Below, piece after piece: positions 35,897 to 43,676 of a DNA stretch of 64,000 nucleotides. The notes beneath the pieces are model-generated. The model did not search any database and had not been told where the DNA came from. It saw only the letters and a program-made list of their open reading frames with translations. Both the position numbers and the translations under genes were made by a program. Origin of the DNA: Curvibacter cyanobacteriorum (GTDB taxonomy: Bacteria > Pseudomonadota > Gammaproteobacteria > Burkholderiales > Burkholderiaceae_C); assembly GCF_028649475.1 (NCBI RefSeq), contig NZ_JAQSIP010000002.1, forward strand, positions 1 through 64,000, given 5' to 3'. Position 1 is the first letter of the stretch; each line of letters opens with the position of its first letter.

Positions 35897-36685
35897 TCAG
35901 GCCTGGGCGCGGTAGCGGTCGGCCGCATGGCTCTGCCGGATGTCCGACAGCAGGCCTTGGCGTGCGCCGTCCAGGGCGTCCCAGCGTTGGGCCACATGGA
36001 GTGGCGGGATGGTGACGAGTTCGCGGCGGTCATAGCCGATCAGCGCTGCGTCGACCAACTCGCCCACCTCCATGACCTCAGGGAGGGTGTTGATGTCAAC
36101 ACCGGCGCGCTGCCAGATCTCGGTGCGCGTGGCCGCCGGCAGCACCGCTTGCACATAGACCCCCTTGGGCGACAGCTCCACGTTCAAACCTTGTGACAGG
36201 AACAGCACGAAGGCCTTGGTCGCGCCATACAAGGTCATGCCGAACTCGGGCGCCAGGCCCACCACGGAGCCGATGTTCACGATGGCGCCCGTGCCGGCCT
36301 GTGCCAGGCGGGGTGCCACGGCGGCGGCCAGCCGGGCCACCGCCGTGGTGTTGAGGGTGATCAGCTGGTCGATGTCGGCTGCGCTCAGTTGCAGGAAGCC
36401 GCCGGACTGGGCCATGCCGGCGTTGTTGATCAGGATGCCGATGCGCGCGTCCTCGCGCAGGCGGGTTTCGACCGCGGCCAGGTCAGCCGGCTGTGTGAGG
36501 TCGGCCGGCAGCACCTCGACCGGCACCCCGTGGGCCTGGCGTAAGCCAGCCGCCAGGGCATCGAGCCGGGACTGGTCGCGCGCGACCAGCACCAAAGGGT
36601 GGCCGCGCTGGGCGAAGCGCTCAGCGTAGACAGCGCCAATGCCGCTGGAGGCGCCGGTGACGAGGACAGTGGGGAGGGTGGTCAT
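35897..36685 (-). CDS. Short-chain dehydrogenase/reductase
   Basis: A 262-residue classical SDR: cofactor motif VTGASSGIG at about residues 9-17, NNAG in ILINNAGMAQSG, catalytic Ser in NIGSVVGLAPEFG, and YGATK (Tyr/Lys). VLVARDQSRLDAL carries Arg near the ribose, suggesting NADPH. It has a good AGGAGCAAG ribosome-binding site. First gene of the SDR-hydrolase-oxidoreductase operon, separated by 224 bases from the divergent TetR gene that probably represses it. Confidence 0.9.
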   Translation of the reverse strand: MTTLPTVLVTGASSGIGAVYAERFAQRGHPLVLVARDQSRLDALAAGLRQAHGVPVEVLPADLTQPADLAAVETRLREDARIGILINNAGMAQSGGFLQLSAADIDQLITLNTTAVARLAAAVAPRLAQAGTGAIVNIGSVVGLAPEFGMTLYGATKAFVLFLSQGLNVELSPKGVYVQAVLPAATRTEIWQRAGVDINTLPEVMEVGELVDAALIGYDRRELVTIPPLHVAQRWDALDGARQGLLSDIRQSHAADRYRAQA

Positions 36686-36848
36686 GAGGTCTTGCTCCTG
36701 GCACAGGGTGCCGATGGGGGTCGAAGTTGAGTGGACTTGGCCGCGTTCTGGCTCGCCTGAGGCGGCCGGTGTTCGTGGTCAGGGTGCACCGCGGGTGCGG
36801 TGTCACCAGGTATTAATGATGATGTTCGTAATCTAAAAAGTCAATACT

Positions 36849-36876
36849 TTGATGATGATCGACATCAATATAGAAT
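36849..36876 (+). promoter_or_regulatory. Promoter with overlapping inverted repeat before the TetR gene
   Basis: TTGATG (36849-36854) and CATCAA (36863-36868) form a perfect 6-base inverted repeat with an 8-base centre. The left arm doubles as a -35 box lying 16 bases from TAGAAT (36871-36876), a fair -10. The region is markedly AT-rich compared with its surroundings. This is the layout expected for a self-repressing TetR-family gene. Confidence 0.5.
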
Positions 36877-36909
36877 CGCCGCACCGCAGTACCACGAGGC
36901 AAACAAGCG

Positions 36910-37485
36910 ATGAAAGTCACCAAGGCACAAGCGCAGGCGAATCGGGCCCATGTGGTGGAAACCGCGTCCCAGTTGTTCCGTGAGCGCGGCTACGACGGCG
37001 TTGGCGTGGCGGATCTGATGGCTGCAGCGGGTTTCACGCATGGCGGCTTCTACAAGCAGTTCGGCTCCAAGACCGACTTGATCGCCGAATCCACGGCTTG
37101 CGGCATCGCCCGCACGGTGGCCTTGACGGGCGGTGGGGTGGATCCGGCGGCCTTCGTGAGGCTGTATTTGTCCCGTGAGCACCGCGACGGGCGCGGAACG
37201 GGTTGCACCCTGGCCGCCTTGGGGGGGGACGCGGCGCGTCAGCCCGAGGCCGTGCGAGCCGCTTTTGCGGCCGGCGTCGAAAGCCTGCTGGAGGCCTTGA
37301 ACGCTGGCGCCGACACCGATCCCGGCGCGGCCCCCGAATCGCGCGCCAGGTCCTTGAACATGCTCTCGACGGCGGTGGGCGCGATCATCCTGTCGCGTGC
37401 CTGCCCAGACGATTCGCCCTTGGCCGACGAGGTCTTGGCGGTCTGCCGCGAGGCCCTCCTCGGCGCACTGGCAGGGCCTGCGTGA
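36910..37485 (+). CDS. TetR-family transcriptional regulator
   Basis: A 191-residue TetR protein. The N-terminal helix-turn-helix reads VETASQLFRERGYDGVGVAD, then LMAAAGFTHGGFYKQFGSKT, which is the strongest conserved part of the family. The C-terminal domain has the TGCTLAALGGDAARQ segment seen in the AcnR/NemR-like branch. It is divergent from the three-gene oxidoreductase operon and most likely represses it, with derepression by the electrophile or substrate that the operon removes. Confidence 0.9.
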   Translation: MKVTKAQAQANRAHVVETASQLFRERGYDGVGVADLMAAAGFTHGGFYKQFGSKTDLIAESTACGIARTVALTGGGVDPAAFVRLYLSREHRDGRGTGCTLAALGGDAARQPEAVRAAFAAGVESLLEALNAGADTDPGAAPESRARSLNMLSTAVGAIILSRACPDDSPLADEVLAVCREALLGALAGPA

Positions 37486-37519
37486 GGGCTGCCAGCGCGC
37501 TTGGCTTGGCTTCTAAAGC

Positions 37520-37534
37520 ATAACCCTAGGTTAT
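37520..37534. terminator. Small hairpin between convergent tetR and lysR genes
   Basis: ATAACC (37520-37525) pairs with GGTTAT (37529-37534) across a three-base loop; AGC/GCT on the flanks can extend the stem with one bulged base. No T-tract follows. Its position between two convergent genes is the main reason to call it a possible terminator. Confidence 0.3.
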
Positions 37535-37549
37535 TGCTGGCCGCTGTCG

Positions 37550-38551
37550 TCAAGCCAGCCTGTTGACCGTTCCGCCCTCGTCGTTGGGCGGCTCCGGCCG
37601 CACGCCAGCCACGCCCCGCAACACCTCAATGAAGGCCTGTGCCGACGGCGTGGGGTTCTCATCGAGGCGGGTGATCACGCCGTAGTCCGGCATGCGGTCG
37701 GGCAGCTCCACCGGCACGCGGGCCAGCAGCCCCTTGGCCACGTACTTGTCCACCAGCGCGGTTGGTTGCAGCGACAGCATGTCAGTGATCTGCATCAGCT
37801 CCAACGCAAACAAAAAGGACGGTGTTTCCACCACGCCCGAGGTGGGCGCCAGGCCGGTGCTGCCAAAGATGTCGTCCGACACTTTGCGCACCGCGGTCGA
37901 GGTGGGGTAGAGGATCCAGGGCCAGCGGGCCAGCTCGGTCAGTTGCAGGTCGCTGGCGCCACGCAAAGGGTGGTTCAGCCCGGCGACCACCTGCAGCTGT
38001 TCATTGGACAGGCGCTCGTACTGGAACTGCGCGCGGTGTTCTTCCTGGGTGAAGCGCCCGATCATCAGGTCGATCTTGCGCTCGGCCAGCCAGACGATCA
38101 GCTGGTCGCTGCTCTGCTCAAGGATCTTGACCACCAGCAGGGGCCGCAGGCGTTGGATTTCGGCCACCGACGCGGTCAGCAAATGCGCCGCCGATCCAGT
38201 GATGGCGCCCACACTCAGGTGGCCGTGGCCGCCTTGTTTGAGCGCATTGAACTCATCGACAAATTGACGGTGCCCGGCCAAGGCCCCCTGGGCGTAGCGC
38301 AGCGTGAACAGGCCCAGTTCGTTGGGCCGCATGCCACGGGACAGGCGGTCGAACAGGCGCGACTCCAGGATGTCCTCGATGTCCATCAGGATCTTCGTTG
38401 CCGCGGGCTGGGTGATGTGCATCTGCTCGGCCGTGAGGCGCAGGTTGCGCGTCTGGCCCAGGATGTCCAGAAACTGCAGGTGCCGAAAGCGCAGGCGGGC
38501 CACGGCCTGGGCAATGGACAAGGGTTTACCCGTTGAAAGTTCTGAACTCAT
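37550..38551 (-). CDS. LysR-family regulator, probable controller of the pentonate operon
   Basis: A 333-residue LTTR. The helix-turn-helix segment reads LRFRHLQFLDILGQTRNLRL, then TAEQMHITQPAATKILMDIE. The N-terminus is about 15 residues longer than in most LTTRs, as seen in GbpR-like sugar-responsive members. The effector domain contains GHLSVGAITGSAAHLL and YPTSTAVRKVSDDIF. It is divergent from dctP (151-base gap), so it probably activates the TRAP/XylD operon when pentonate or a catabolite is present. Confidence 0.88.
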   Translation of the reverse strand: MSSELSTGKPLSIAQAVARLRFRHLQFLDILGQTRNLRLTAEQMHITQPAATKILMDIEDILESRLFDRLSRGMRPNELGLFTLRYAQGALAGHRQFVDEFNALKQGGHGHLSVGAITGSAAHLLTASVAEIQRLRPLLVVKILEQSSDQLIVWLAERKIDLMIGRFTQEEHRAQFQYERLSNEQLQVVAGLNHPLRGASDLQLTELARWPWILYPTSTAVRKVSDDIFGSTGLAPTSGVVETPSFLFALELMQITDMLSLQPTALVDKYVAKGLLARVPVELPDRMPDYGVITRLDENPTPSAQAFIEVLRGVAGVRPEPPNDEGGTVNRLA

Positions 38552-38630
38552 AAGTAACTGGAATGGATCGTAGCAAAAATTTCAGTGGACCCCGGGGGCG
38601 CTGCTGCCTACCCTCATGGCTGCGTCGAGA

Positions 38631-38647
38631 GGACCGCTGAACGGTCC
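38631..38647. promoter_or_regulatory. Inverted repeat in the LysR/dctP intergenic region
   Basis: GGACCG (38631-38636) and CGGTCC (38642-38647) form a perfect 6-base inverted repeat with a 5-base centre, 56 bases before the dctP start. A 17-base dyad between a LysR gene and its divergent operon is a candidate operator. Alternatively it could be an RNA hairpin in the dctP leader. Confidence 0.4.
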
Positions 38648-38702
38648 CGCGTGTGGCCGGTGGGCTGATCCATCGCAAGCCGTTATTCCATTGGAGACAA
38701 AC

Positions 38703-39734
38703 ATGAAGTTCAAATCCCTTGCCGTGGTTGCCACGGTGCTGGCTGCCCTGGCAGCGCCGGTCTCTGCCCAAATCAAGGAGCATGTGTTCAAGGTCGGCAT
38801 CGGCCTCAGCGAGGACCATCCCCAGGCCCTGGCCGTGAAGTACTTTGCCGAGCAACTGTCGGCCAAGAGCGGCGGCAAGATGCAGGCGCGCCTGTACGCC
38901 AGCGGCGCCCTGGGCAACGACGTCAGCATGACCTCGGCGCTGCGCGGTGGCACGCTCGAGATGACTGTGCCCGACACCTCGACCCTGATGTCCCTGATCA
39001 AGCCCTTCGGCGTGCTCAACCTGCCCCTGACCTTCAACAACGAGCAAGAAGCCGACGCGCTGCTCGACGGCCCCTTCGGCCAGAAGTTGCTCGCCAAGCT
39101 GCCCGAGAAGGGCCTGGTCGGTCTGGGTTACTGGGAAAACGGTTTCCGCCATGTCACCAACTCGCGCCGTCCGATCAACAAGGCCGACGACCTGGTGGGT
39201 CTGAAGCTGCGCGTGATCCAAAGCCCGCTGTTCCTTGACACCTTCAACGCCCTGGGCACCAACGCCACCCCGATGCCGTTCACCGAGCTGTACTCGGCGA
39301 TGGAACAAGCCGCGGTGGACGGCCAGGAGAATCCGCCGGCCACCATCCTGGCCAGCAAGTTCTACGAAGTGCAGAAGCACCTGGTGCTGTCGCGCCACAT
39401 GTACAGCGCCTGGGCCGTGCTGATGTCCAAGAAGACCTGGGACGGCCTGTCGCCCCAAGAGCAAAAGATCGTGCAGGAAGCGGCCCGCGAAGCCACCCTG
39501 TACGAGCGCAAGACCATCCGCGCCTTTGGCGACAAGGCCCTGGCCGAACTCAAGAAGGTCGGCATGCAGGTCACCGAACTGCCGCCCGCCGAGCAGGCCA
39601 AGCTGCGCACCAAGCTGCAGCCGGTGCTGGCCAAGTACGCCAAGGAGTTCGGCGAAGACACCACCGGTGAGCTGATGAGCGAGCTGGCCAAGGTGCGCGG
39701 CAGCGCCCCGGCCGCCCCAGCCGCCGCCAAGTAA
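38703..39734 (+). CDS. dctP: TRAP transporter substrate-binding protein (DctP family)
   Basis: A 343-residue periplasmic receptor with signal peptide MKFKSLAVVATVLAALAAPV, cut after VSAQ. The DctP fold is recognisable from VGIGLSEDHPQALAVKYFAE, the arginine-containing ligand segment DLVGLKLRVIQSPLFLDTFN and the ALGTNATPMPFTELYSAMEQ stretch, where the conserved Arg binds the substrate carboxylate. Because it heads an operon of pentonate dehydratases, the ligand is probably an aldonic acid such as xylonate or arabonate. The other TRAP subunits are encoded at 43002 and 43677, after the two dehydratase genes. A terminator-like hairpin follows directly. Confidence 0.93.
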   Translation: MKFKSLAVVATVLAALAAPVSAQIKEHVFKVGIGLSEDHPQALAVKYFAEQLSAKSGGKMQARLYASGALGNDVSMTSALRGGTLEMTVPDTSTLMSLIKPFGVLNLPLTFNNEQEADALLDGPFGQKLLAKLPEKGLVGLGYWENGFRHVTNSRRPINKADDLVGLKLRVIQSPLFLDTFNALGTNATPMPFTELYSAMEQAAVDGQENPPATILASKFYEVQKHLVLSRHMYSAWAVLMSKKTWDGLSPQEQKIVQEAAREATLYERKTIRAFGDKALAELKKVGMQVTELPPAEQAKLRTKLQPVLAKYAKEFGEDTTGELMSELAKVRGSAPAAPAAAK

Positions 39735-39744
39735 GCCCGCCACC

Positions 39745-39769
39745 CAGCCCCTGCGGGGGCTGATTTTTT
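39745..39769 (+). terminator. Terminator-like hairpin after dctP
   Basis: CAGCCCC (39745-39751) pairs with GGGGCTG (39756-39762) around a four-base loop and is followed by ATTTTTT. It lies between dctP and xylD, inside the operon. A leaky terminator here would give more receptor than enzyme or membrane subunit, a common pattern for binding-protein genes. Confidence 0.75.
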
Positions 39770-39847
39770 CATGGGCCGGGTCGTGGGGCGTGTGCCTCGG
39801 GATCCGGCTTTTTTGTCCCCCTTTTTAGCCACTCTGCCTCGACCACC

Positions 39848-41629
39848 ATGGACAAGAAACCCAGCCGCCCCTTCCGTTCCCGCGACTGGTTCGCCGACCC
39901 CGAGCGCTCGGACATGACCGCGCTCTACCTCGAGCGTTTCATGAACTACGGGCTCACCCCTGAAGAACTGCGCTCGGGCCGGCCCATCATCGGCATCGCC
40001 CAGACCGGCAGCGACCTGTCGCCGTGCAACCGCATCCACCTCGACCTGGCCCGGCGCGTGCGCGACGGCATCCGTGACGCAGGCGGCATCCCGCTGGAGT
40101 TTCCGGTCCACCCCATTTTTGAGAATTGCCGCCGCCCGACCGCGGCGCTGGACCGCAACCTGGCCTACCTGGGCCTGGTCGAGATCCTGTACGGCTACCC
40201 GATCGACGCCGTGGTCCTGACCACCGGCTGCGACAAGACCACGCCCGCAGGGGTCATGGCCGCCTCCACGGTGGACATCCCGGCCATCGTGTTGTCGGGC
40301 GGCCCGATGCTGGACGGCTGGCACGACGGCCAACTGGTGGGCTCGGGCACGGTGATCTGGCGCAGCCGCCGCCAGTTGGCCGCGGGCGAGATCGACGAAG
40401 AAGAATTCCTGCAGCGCGCCTGCAGCAGCGCGCCCTCGGCGGGCCACTGCAACACCATGGGCACAGCGTCCACCATGAACGCCGTGGCCGAGGCCCTGGG
40501 GCTGTCGCTGCCAGGCTGCGCCGCCATCCCGGCGCCGTACCGCGAGCGCGGTCAGATGGCCTATGAAACCGGGCGCCGCATTGTCGAGATGGCCTATGAG
40601 GACCTGCGCCCCTCGCGCATCCTCACGCGGGAGAGTTTCCTCAACGCACTGTCCGTGATCAGCTGCGCGGGCGGCTCCAGCAACGCCCAGGTGCACCTCA
40701 TGGCGATGGCGCGCCACGCTGGCGTCGAGCTGCACCCGCAGGACTGGACCGACCACGCCTACCGCCTGCCGCTGCTGCTCAACATGCAGCCGGCGGGCCA
40801 GTTCCTGGGCGAGCGATTCTTCCGCGCCGGCGGCGTGCCCGCCCTGATGTGGGAGCTGCTGCAAGCAGGCCGCCTGCACGGCGACTGCCTCAGCGTCACC
40901 GGCCAGTCCATCGCCCACAACCTGCAGGGCCGCGAGACCCGCGACCGCGAGGTCATCAAGCCGTTCGACCAGCCGCTGATGGAGAACGCGGGCTTCCTGG
41001 TGCTGCGCGGCAACCTGTTTGACTTCGGCATCCTCAAGACCTCGGTGATCTCGCAGCGCTTCCGCGAGCGCTACCTGCAGCGCCCGGGCCAGGAAGGCAT
41101 TTTCGAGGGCCGCGCCGTGGTGTTCGAGGGCGCTGACGACTACCACGCCCGCATCAACGACCCGAGCCTGAACATCGACGAGGACTGCATCCTGGTGATG
41201 CGCGGTGCCGGCCCGATCGGCTGGCCCGGCTCGGCCGAGGTGGTCAACATGCAACCGCCCGATGCCCTGATCCAGCGCGGCATCACCACCTTGCCCACGC
41301 TCGGCGACGGGCGCCAGTCGGGCACCGCCGACAGCCCCTCGATCCTCAACGTGTCGCCCGAAAGCGCGGTTGGCGGTGGCCTGAGCTGGCTGCAAAGCGG
41401 CGACCTGATCCGCATCGACCTGTCGGCCGGGCGCTGCGACGCGCTGGTTGCGCCGGAAGAGATCGAGCGCCGCCGCCGCGAACTGCCCGCCCCGCCGATC
41501 CCGGCCAGCCACTCGCCCTGGGAGGCGCTGTACCGCGAAAAGACCGGCCAACTCGTCGACGGCGCCACCCTGGACTTTGCGCTCCAGTTCCGCCGCATCG
41601 CCGACGTCACGCCCCGCCACAACCACTGA
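39848..41629 (+). CDS. xylD: Pentonate (D-xylonate-type) dehydratase, IlvD/Edd family
   Basis: A 593-residue Fe-S dehydratase that removes water from an aldonic acid to give 2-keto-3-deoxypentonate. The sequence follows the Caulobacter XylD pattern almost from end to end as I remember it (RSRDWFADPERSDMTALYLE; FMNYGLTPEELRSGRPIIGI; GGGLSWLQSGDLIRIDL). The three cluster cysteines are Cys60 (DLSPCN), Cys128 (TGCDKTTPA) and Cys201 (AGHCNTMG), typical of [2Fe-2S] pentonate dehydratases. The substrate could be D-xylonate, L-arabonate or a related acid. It is followed 21 bases later by the XylX-like gene, its pathway successor. Confidence 0.9.
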   Translation: MDKKPSRPFRSRDWFADPERSDMTALYLERFMNYGLTPEELRSGRPIIGIAQTGSDLSPCNRIHLDLARRVRDGIRDAGGIPLEFPVHPIFENCRRPTAALDRNLAYLGLVEILYGYPIDAVVLTTGCDKTTPAGVMAASTVDIPAIVLSGGPMLDGWHDGQLVGSGTVIWRSRRQLAAGEIDEEEFLQRACSSAPSAGHCNTMGTASTMNAVAEALGLSLPGCAAIPAPYRERGQMAYETGRRIVEMAYEDLRPSRILTRESFLNALSVISCAGGSSNAQVHLMAMARHAGVELHPQDWTDHAYRLPLLLNMQPAGQFLGERFFRAGGVPALMWELLQAGRLHGDCLSVTGQSIAHNLQGRETRDREVIKPFDQPLMENAGFLVLRGNLFDFGILKTSVISQRFRERYLQRPGQEGIFEGRAVVFEGADDYHARINDPSLNIDEDCILVMRGAGPIGWPGSAEVVNMQPPDALIQRGITTLPTLGDGRQSGTADSPSILNVSPESAVGGGLSWLQSGDLIRIDLSAGRCDALVAPEEIERRRRELPAPPIPASHSPWEALYREKTGQLVDGATLDFALQFRRIADVTPRHNH

Positions 41630-41650
41630 GCCCCTGGCCCGAGAAACCCG

Positions 41651-42877
41651 ATGACTGCTTCCACTGACACTTCCACCCCGCTGGCCCTGAGCCCCGCCTC
41701 CTTGCTGCCCCGCGACGGCCTCACCGGCACCCTGGTGGGGCGGGTCTGGCAACCCGCCGCCGCCAGCGCCGTGGCCGGTCCTTGCGTGGTGACGCTGCGC
41801 CCCGAGGGCGTGTTTGACCTGAGCGCACAGTTCCCGACCATGAGCACCTTGCTCGACCAGGCTGACCCGGCTCAGGCCGCGCGCCAGACCCCGGGCCTGC
41901 GCCTGTGCAGCGTCGATGAGCTGCTGGCCAACAGCCTGCCCGGACAGCGCGACGAGCGCCGACCCAGCCTGCTGGCCCCGTGTGACCTGCAGGTGGTCAA
42001 GGCCGCGGGCGTGACCTTCGCGGCCAGCCTGATCGAGCGCGTCATCGAGGAGCAGGCCCGCGGCGACGCGAGCCGTGCCCAAGGCCTACGCAGCCAGGTG
42101 GTGGGGCTGATCGGCGAGAGCCTGGCCGACATCCGCCCGGGCTCCGAGCAAGCGCAGGCGCTCAAGGCCTTGTTGCAGGAGAAAGGCCTGTGGTCGCAGT
42201 ACCTCGAAGTCGGCATCGGCCCCGACGCCGAGGTCTTCACCAAGGCGCCCGTGCTGGCCTCGGTGGGCTCGGGCGAGGACATCGGCATCCGCGCCGACTC
42301 GGCCTGGAACAACCCCGAGCCCGAGGTGGTGCTGGCGGTCAACAGCCGAGGTGACATCGTCGGGGCCAGCCTGGGCAACGACGTCAACCTGCGCGACATC
42401 GAAGGCCGCAGCGCGCTGCTGCTCGGCAAGGCCAAGGACAACAATGCGTCCTGCGCCATCGGCCCCTTCATCCGCCTGTTCGACGCCAGTTACGGCCTCG
42501 ACCAGGTGCGCAACGAAACCGTGCACCTGCGTGTGGCCGGGGGGCCCGACGGCTTTGAGCTGCGCGGCGTCAACACCATGGCCAGCATCAGCCGCGACCC
42601 CAGCGACCTGGTGGCCCAGACGCTGGCGGCGCACCAGTACCCGGACGGCTTCATGCTGTTCCTGGGCACCCTGTTTGCCCCCATCGAAGACCGCGACCAG
42701 CCCGGTGGTGGCTTCACCCACCAGCTGGGCGATGTGGTGACCATCCAGAGCGAGTGGCTGGGGGCGCTGCACAACCGCGTCACGCACAGTGAGACCGCGG
42801 CCCCGTGGCGTTTTGGCCTGCGCGCCTTCATCAGCAACCTGGCCCAGCGCGGCCTGCTACACGACCGCACGCTCTGA
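41651..42877 (+). CDS. xylX: 2-keto-3-deoxypentonate dehydratase (XylX type, FAH superfamily)
   Basis: A 408-residue fumarylacetoacetate-hydrolase-fold enzyme. Segments such as DLQVVKAAGVTFAASLIERV, WNNPEPEVVL, LGNDVNLRDIEGRSALLLGK, AKDNNASCAIGPFIRLFD and HQYPDGFMLFLGTLFAPI match XylX of the Weimberg pathway, which converts 2-keto-3-deoxy-D-xylonate to alpha-ketoglutarate semialdehyde. The acidic metal ligands of the FAH fold lie in NNPEPEVVL and GNDVNLRD. It works directly after the XylD-type dehydratase. The next Weimberg enzyme, a semialdehyde dehydrogenase, is not in this window. Confidence 0.88.
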   Translation: MTASTDTSTPLALSPASLLPRDGLTGTLVGRVWQPAAASAVAGPCVVTLRPEGVFDLSAQFPTMSTLLDQADPAQAARQTPGLRLCSVDELLANSLPGQRDERRPSLLAPCDLQVVKAAGVTFAASLIERVIEEQARGDASRAQGLRSQVVGLIGESLADIRPGSEQAQALKALLQEKGLWSQYLEVGIGPDAEVFTKAPVLASVGSGEDIGIRADSAWNNPEPEVVLAVNSRGDIVGASLGNDVNLRDIEGRSALLLGKAKDNNASCAIGPFIRLFDASYGLDQVRNETVHLRVAGGPDGFELRGVNTMASISRDPSDLVAQTLAAHQYPDGFMLFLGTLFAPIEDRDQPGGGFTHQLGDVVTIQSEWLGALHNRVTHSETAAPWRFGLRAFISNLAQRGLLHDRTL

Positions 42878-43001
42878 GCGGGGCCCATCCTTGGCCGGTG
42901 CCGCGGGGGCTGGTCAGGGCGGTTGGGGCGGTTCTTCGGAGCCGCCGCCTGAGACCCCCGCACCACAGGGAGGCGAACGACCTCCCACAGGAGACAAGTC
43001 C

Positions 43002-43607
43002 ATGCTCAACAAACTGATCGAGCGCTACTGCCAGTTCCTCAACGTCACCATCGCGGCCGCCATGGCCGTGATGGTGGTGCTGGTCTTCGGCAACGTCGTC
43101 ATGCGCTACGGCTTCAATTCCGGCATCGCCATCAGCGAAGAAATCTCCCGCTGGCTGTTTGTCTGGATCACCTTCCTCGGCGCCATCGTCGCCATCAAGG
43201 AAAACGCCCACCTGGGCACCGACATGCTGGTCTCGCGCCTGCCCGTGCTCGGCAAGAAGGTCTGCCTCGTGCTCGGCCATCTGCTCATGCTGTTCATCAC
43301 CTGGCTGTTCTTTGACGGCAGCCTGCAGCAGGCCAAGATCAACTGGGACGTCGAAGCCCCCGTCTCCGGCCTGTCGGTGGCCATCTTCTACGCCTCCGGC
43401 GTCTTCTTCTCGGTCTGCGCCGCCTTGCTGCTGCTGTTGCAGATGGTGCGCGCCCTGAGCGGTCAGCTCAGCGAGGCCGAACTCGTCATGGTCAAGGAGT
43501 CCGAGGAACAAGCCGAACTCGAAGCCCTGCAGGCCGAGCTGGCGCGCGAGAACGCCCACAGCCACTCCCCGCTGGGCGACAAGCCGCTGCCCCACGCGGG
43601 CAAGTGA
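43002..43607 (+). CDS. dctQ: TRAP transporter small membrane subunit (DctQ)
   Basis: A 201-residue protein with four predicted membrane helices in residues about 12-155 and a charged, Glu-rich cytoplasmic tail. The family segment ISEEISRWLFVWITFLGAIV, followed by KENAHLGTDML, is characteristic of DctQ. It complexes with DctM and receives substrate from DctP. The ATG at 43002 follows an AGGAGACAAG site. A small GGGAGG/CCTCCC hairpin (42968-42986) just before that site might tune translation. Confidence 0.92.
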   Translation: MLNKLIERYCQFLNVTIAAAMAVMVVLVFGNVVMRYGFNSGIAISEEISRWLFVWITFLGAIVAIKENAHLGTDMLVSRLPVLGKKVCLVLGHLLMLFITWLFFDGSLQQAKINWDVEAPVSGLSVAIFYASGVFFSVCAALLLLLQMVRALSGQLSEAELVMVKESEEQAELEALQAELARENAHSHSPLGDKPLPHAGK

Positions 43608-43676
43608 GCCCACGGCCTGAGCCCACCCACCCTCACCACCACAACAACAACTCTAAAAACAACGGAGCGCACTCCC

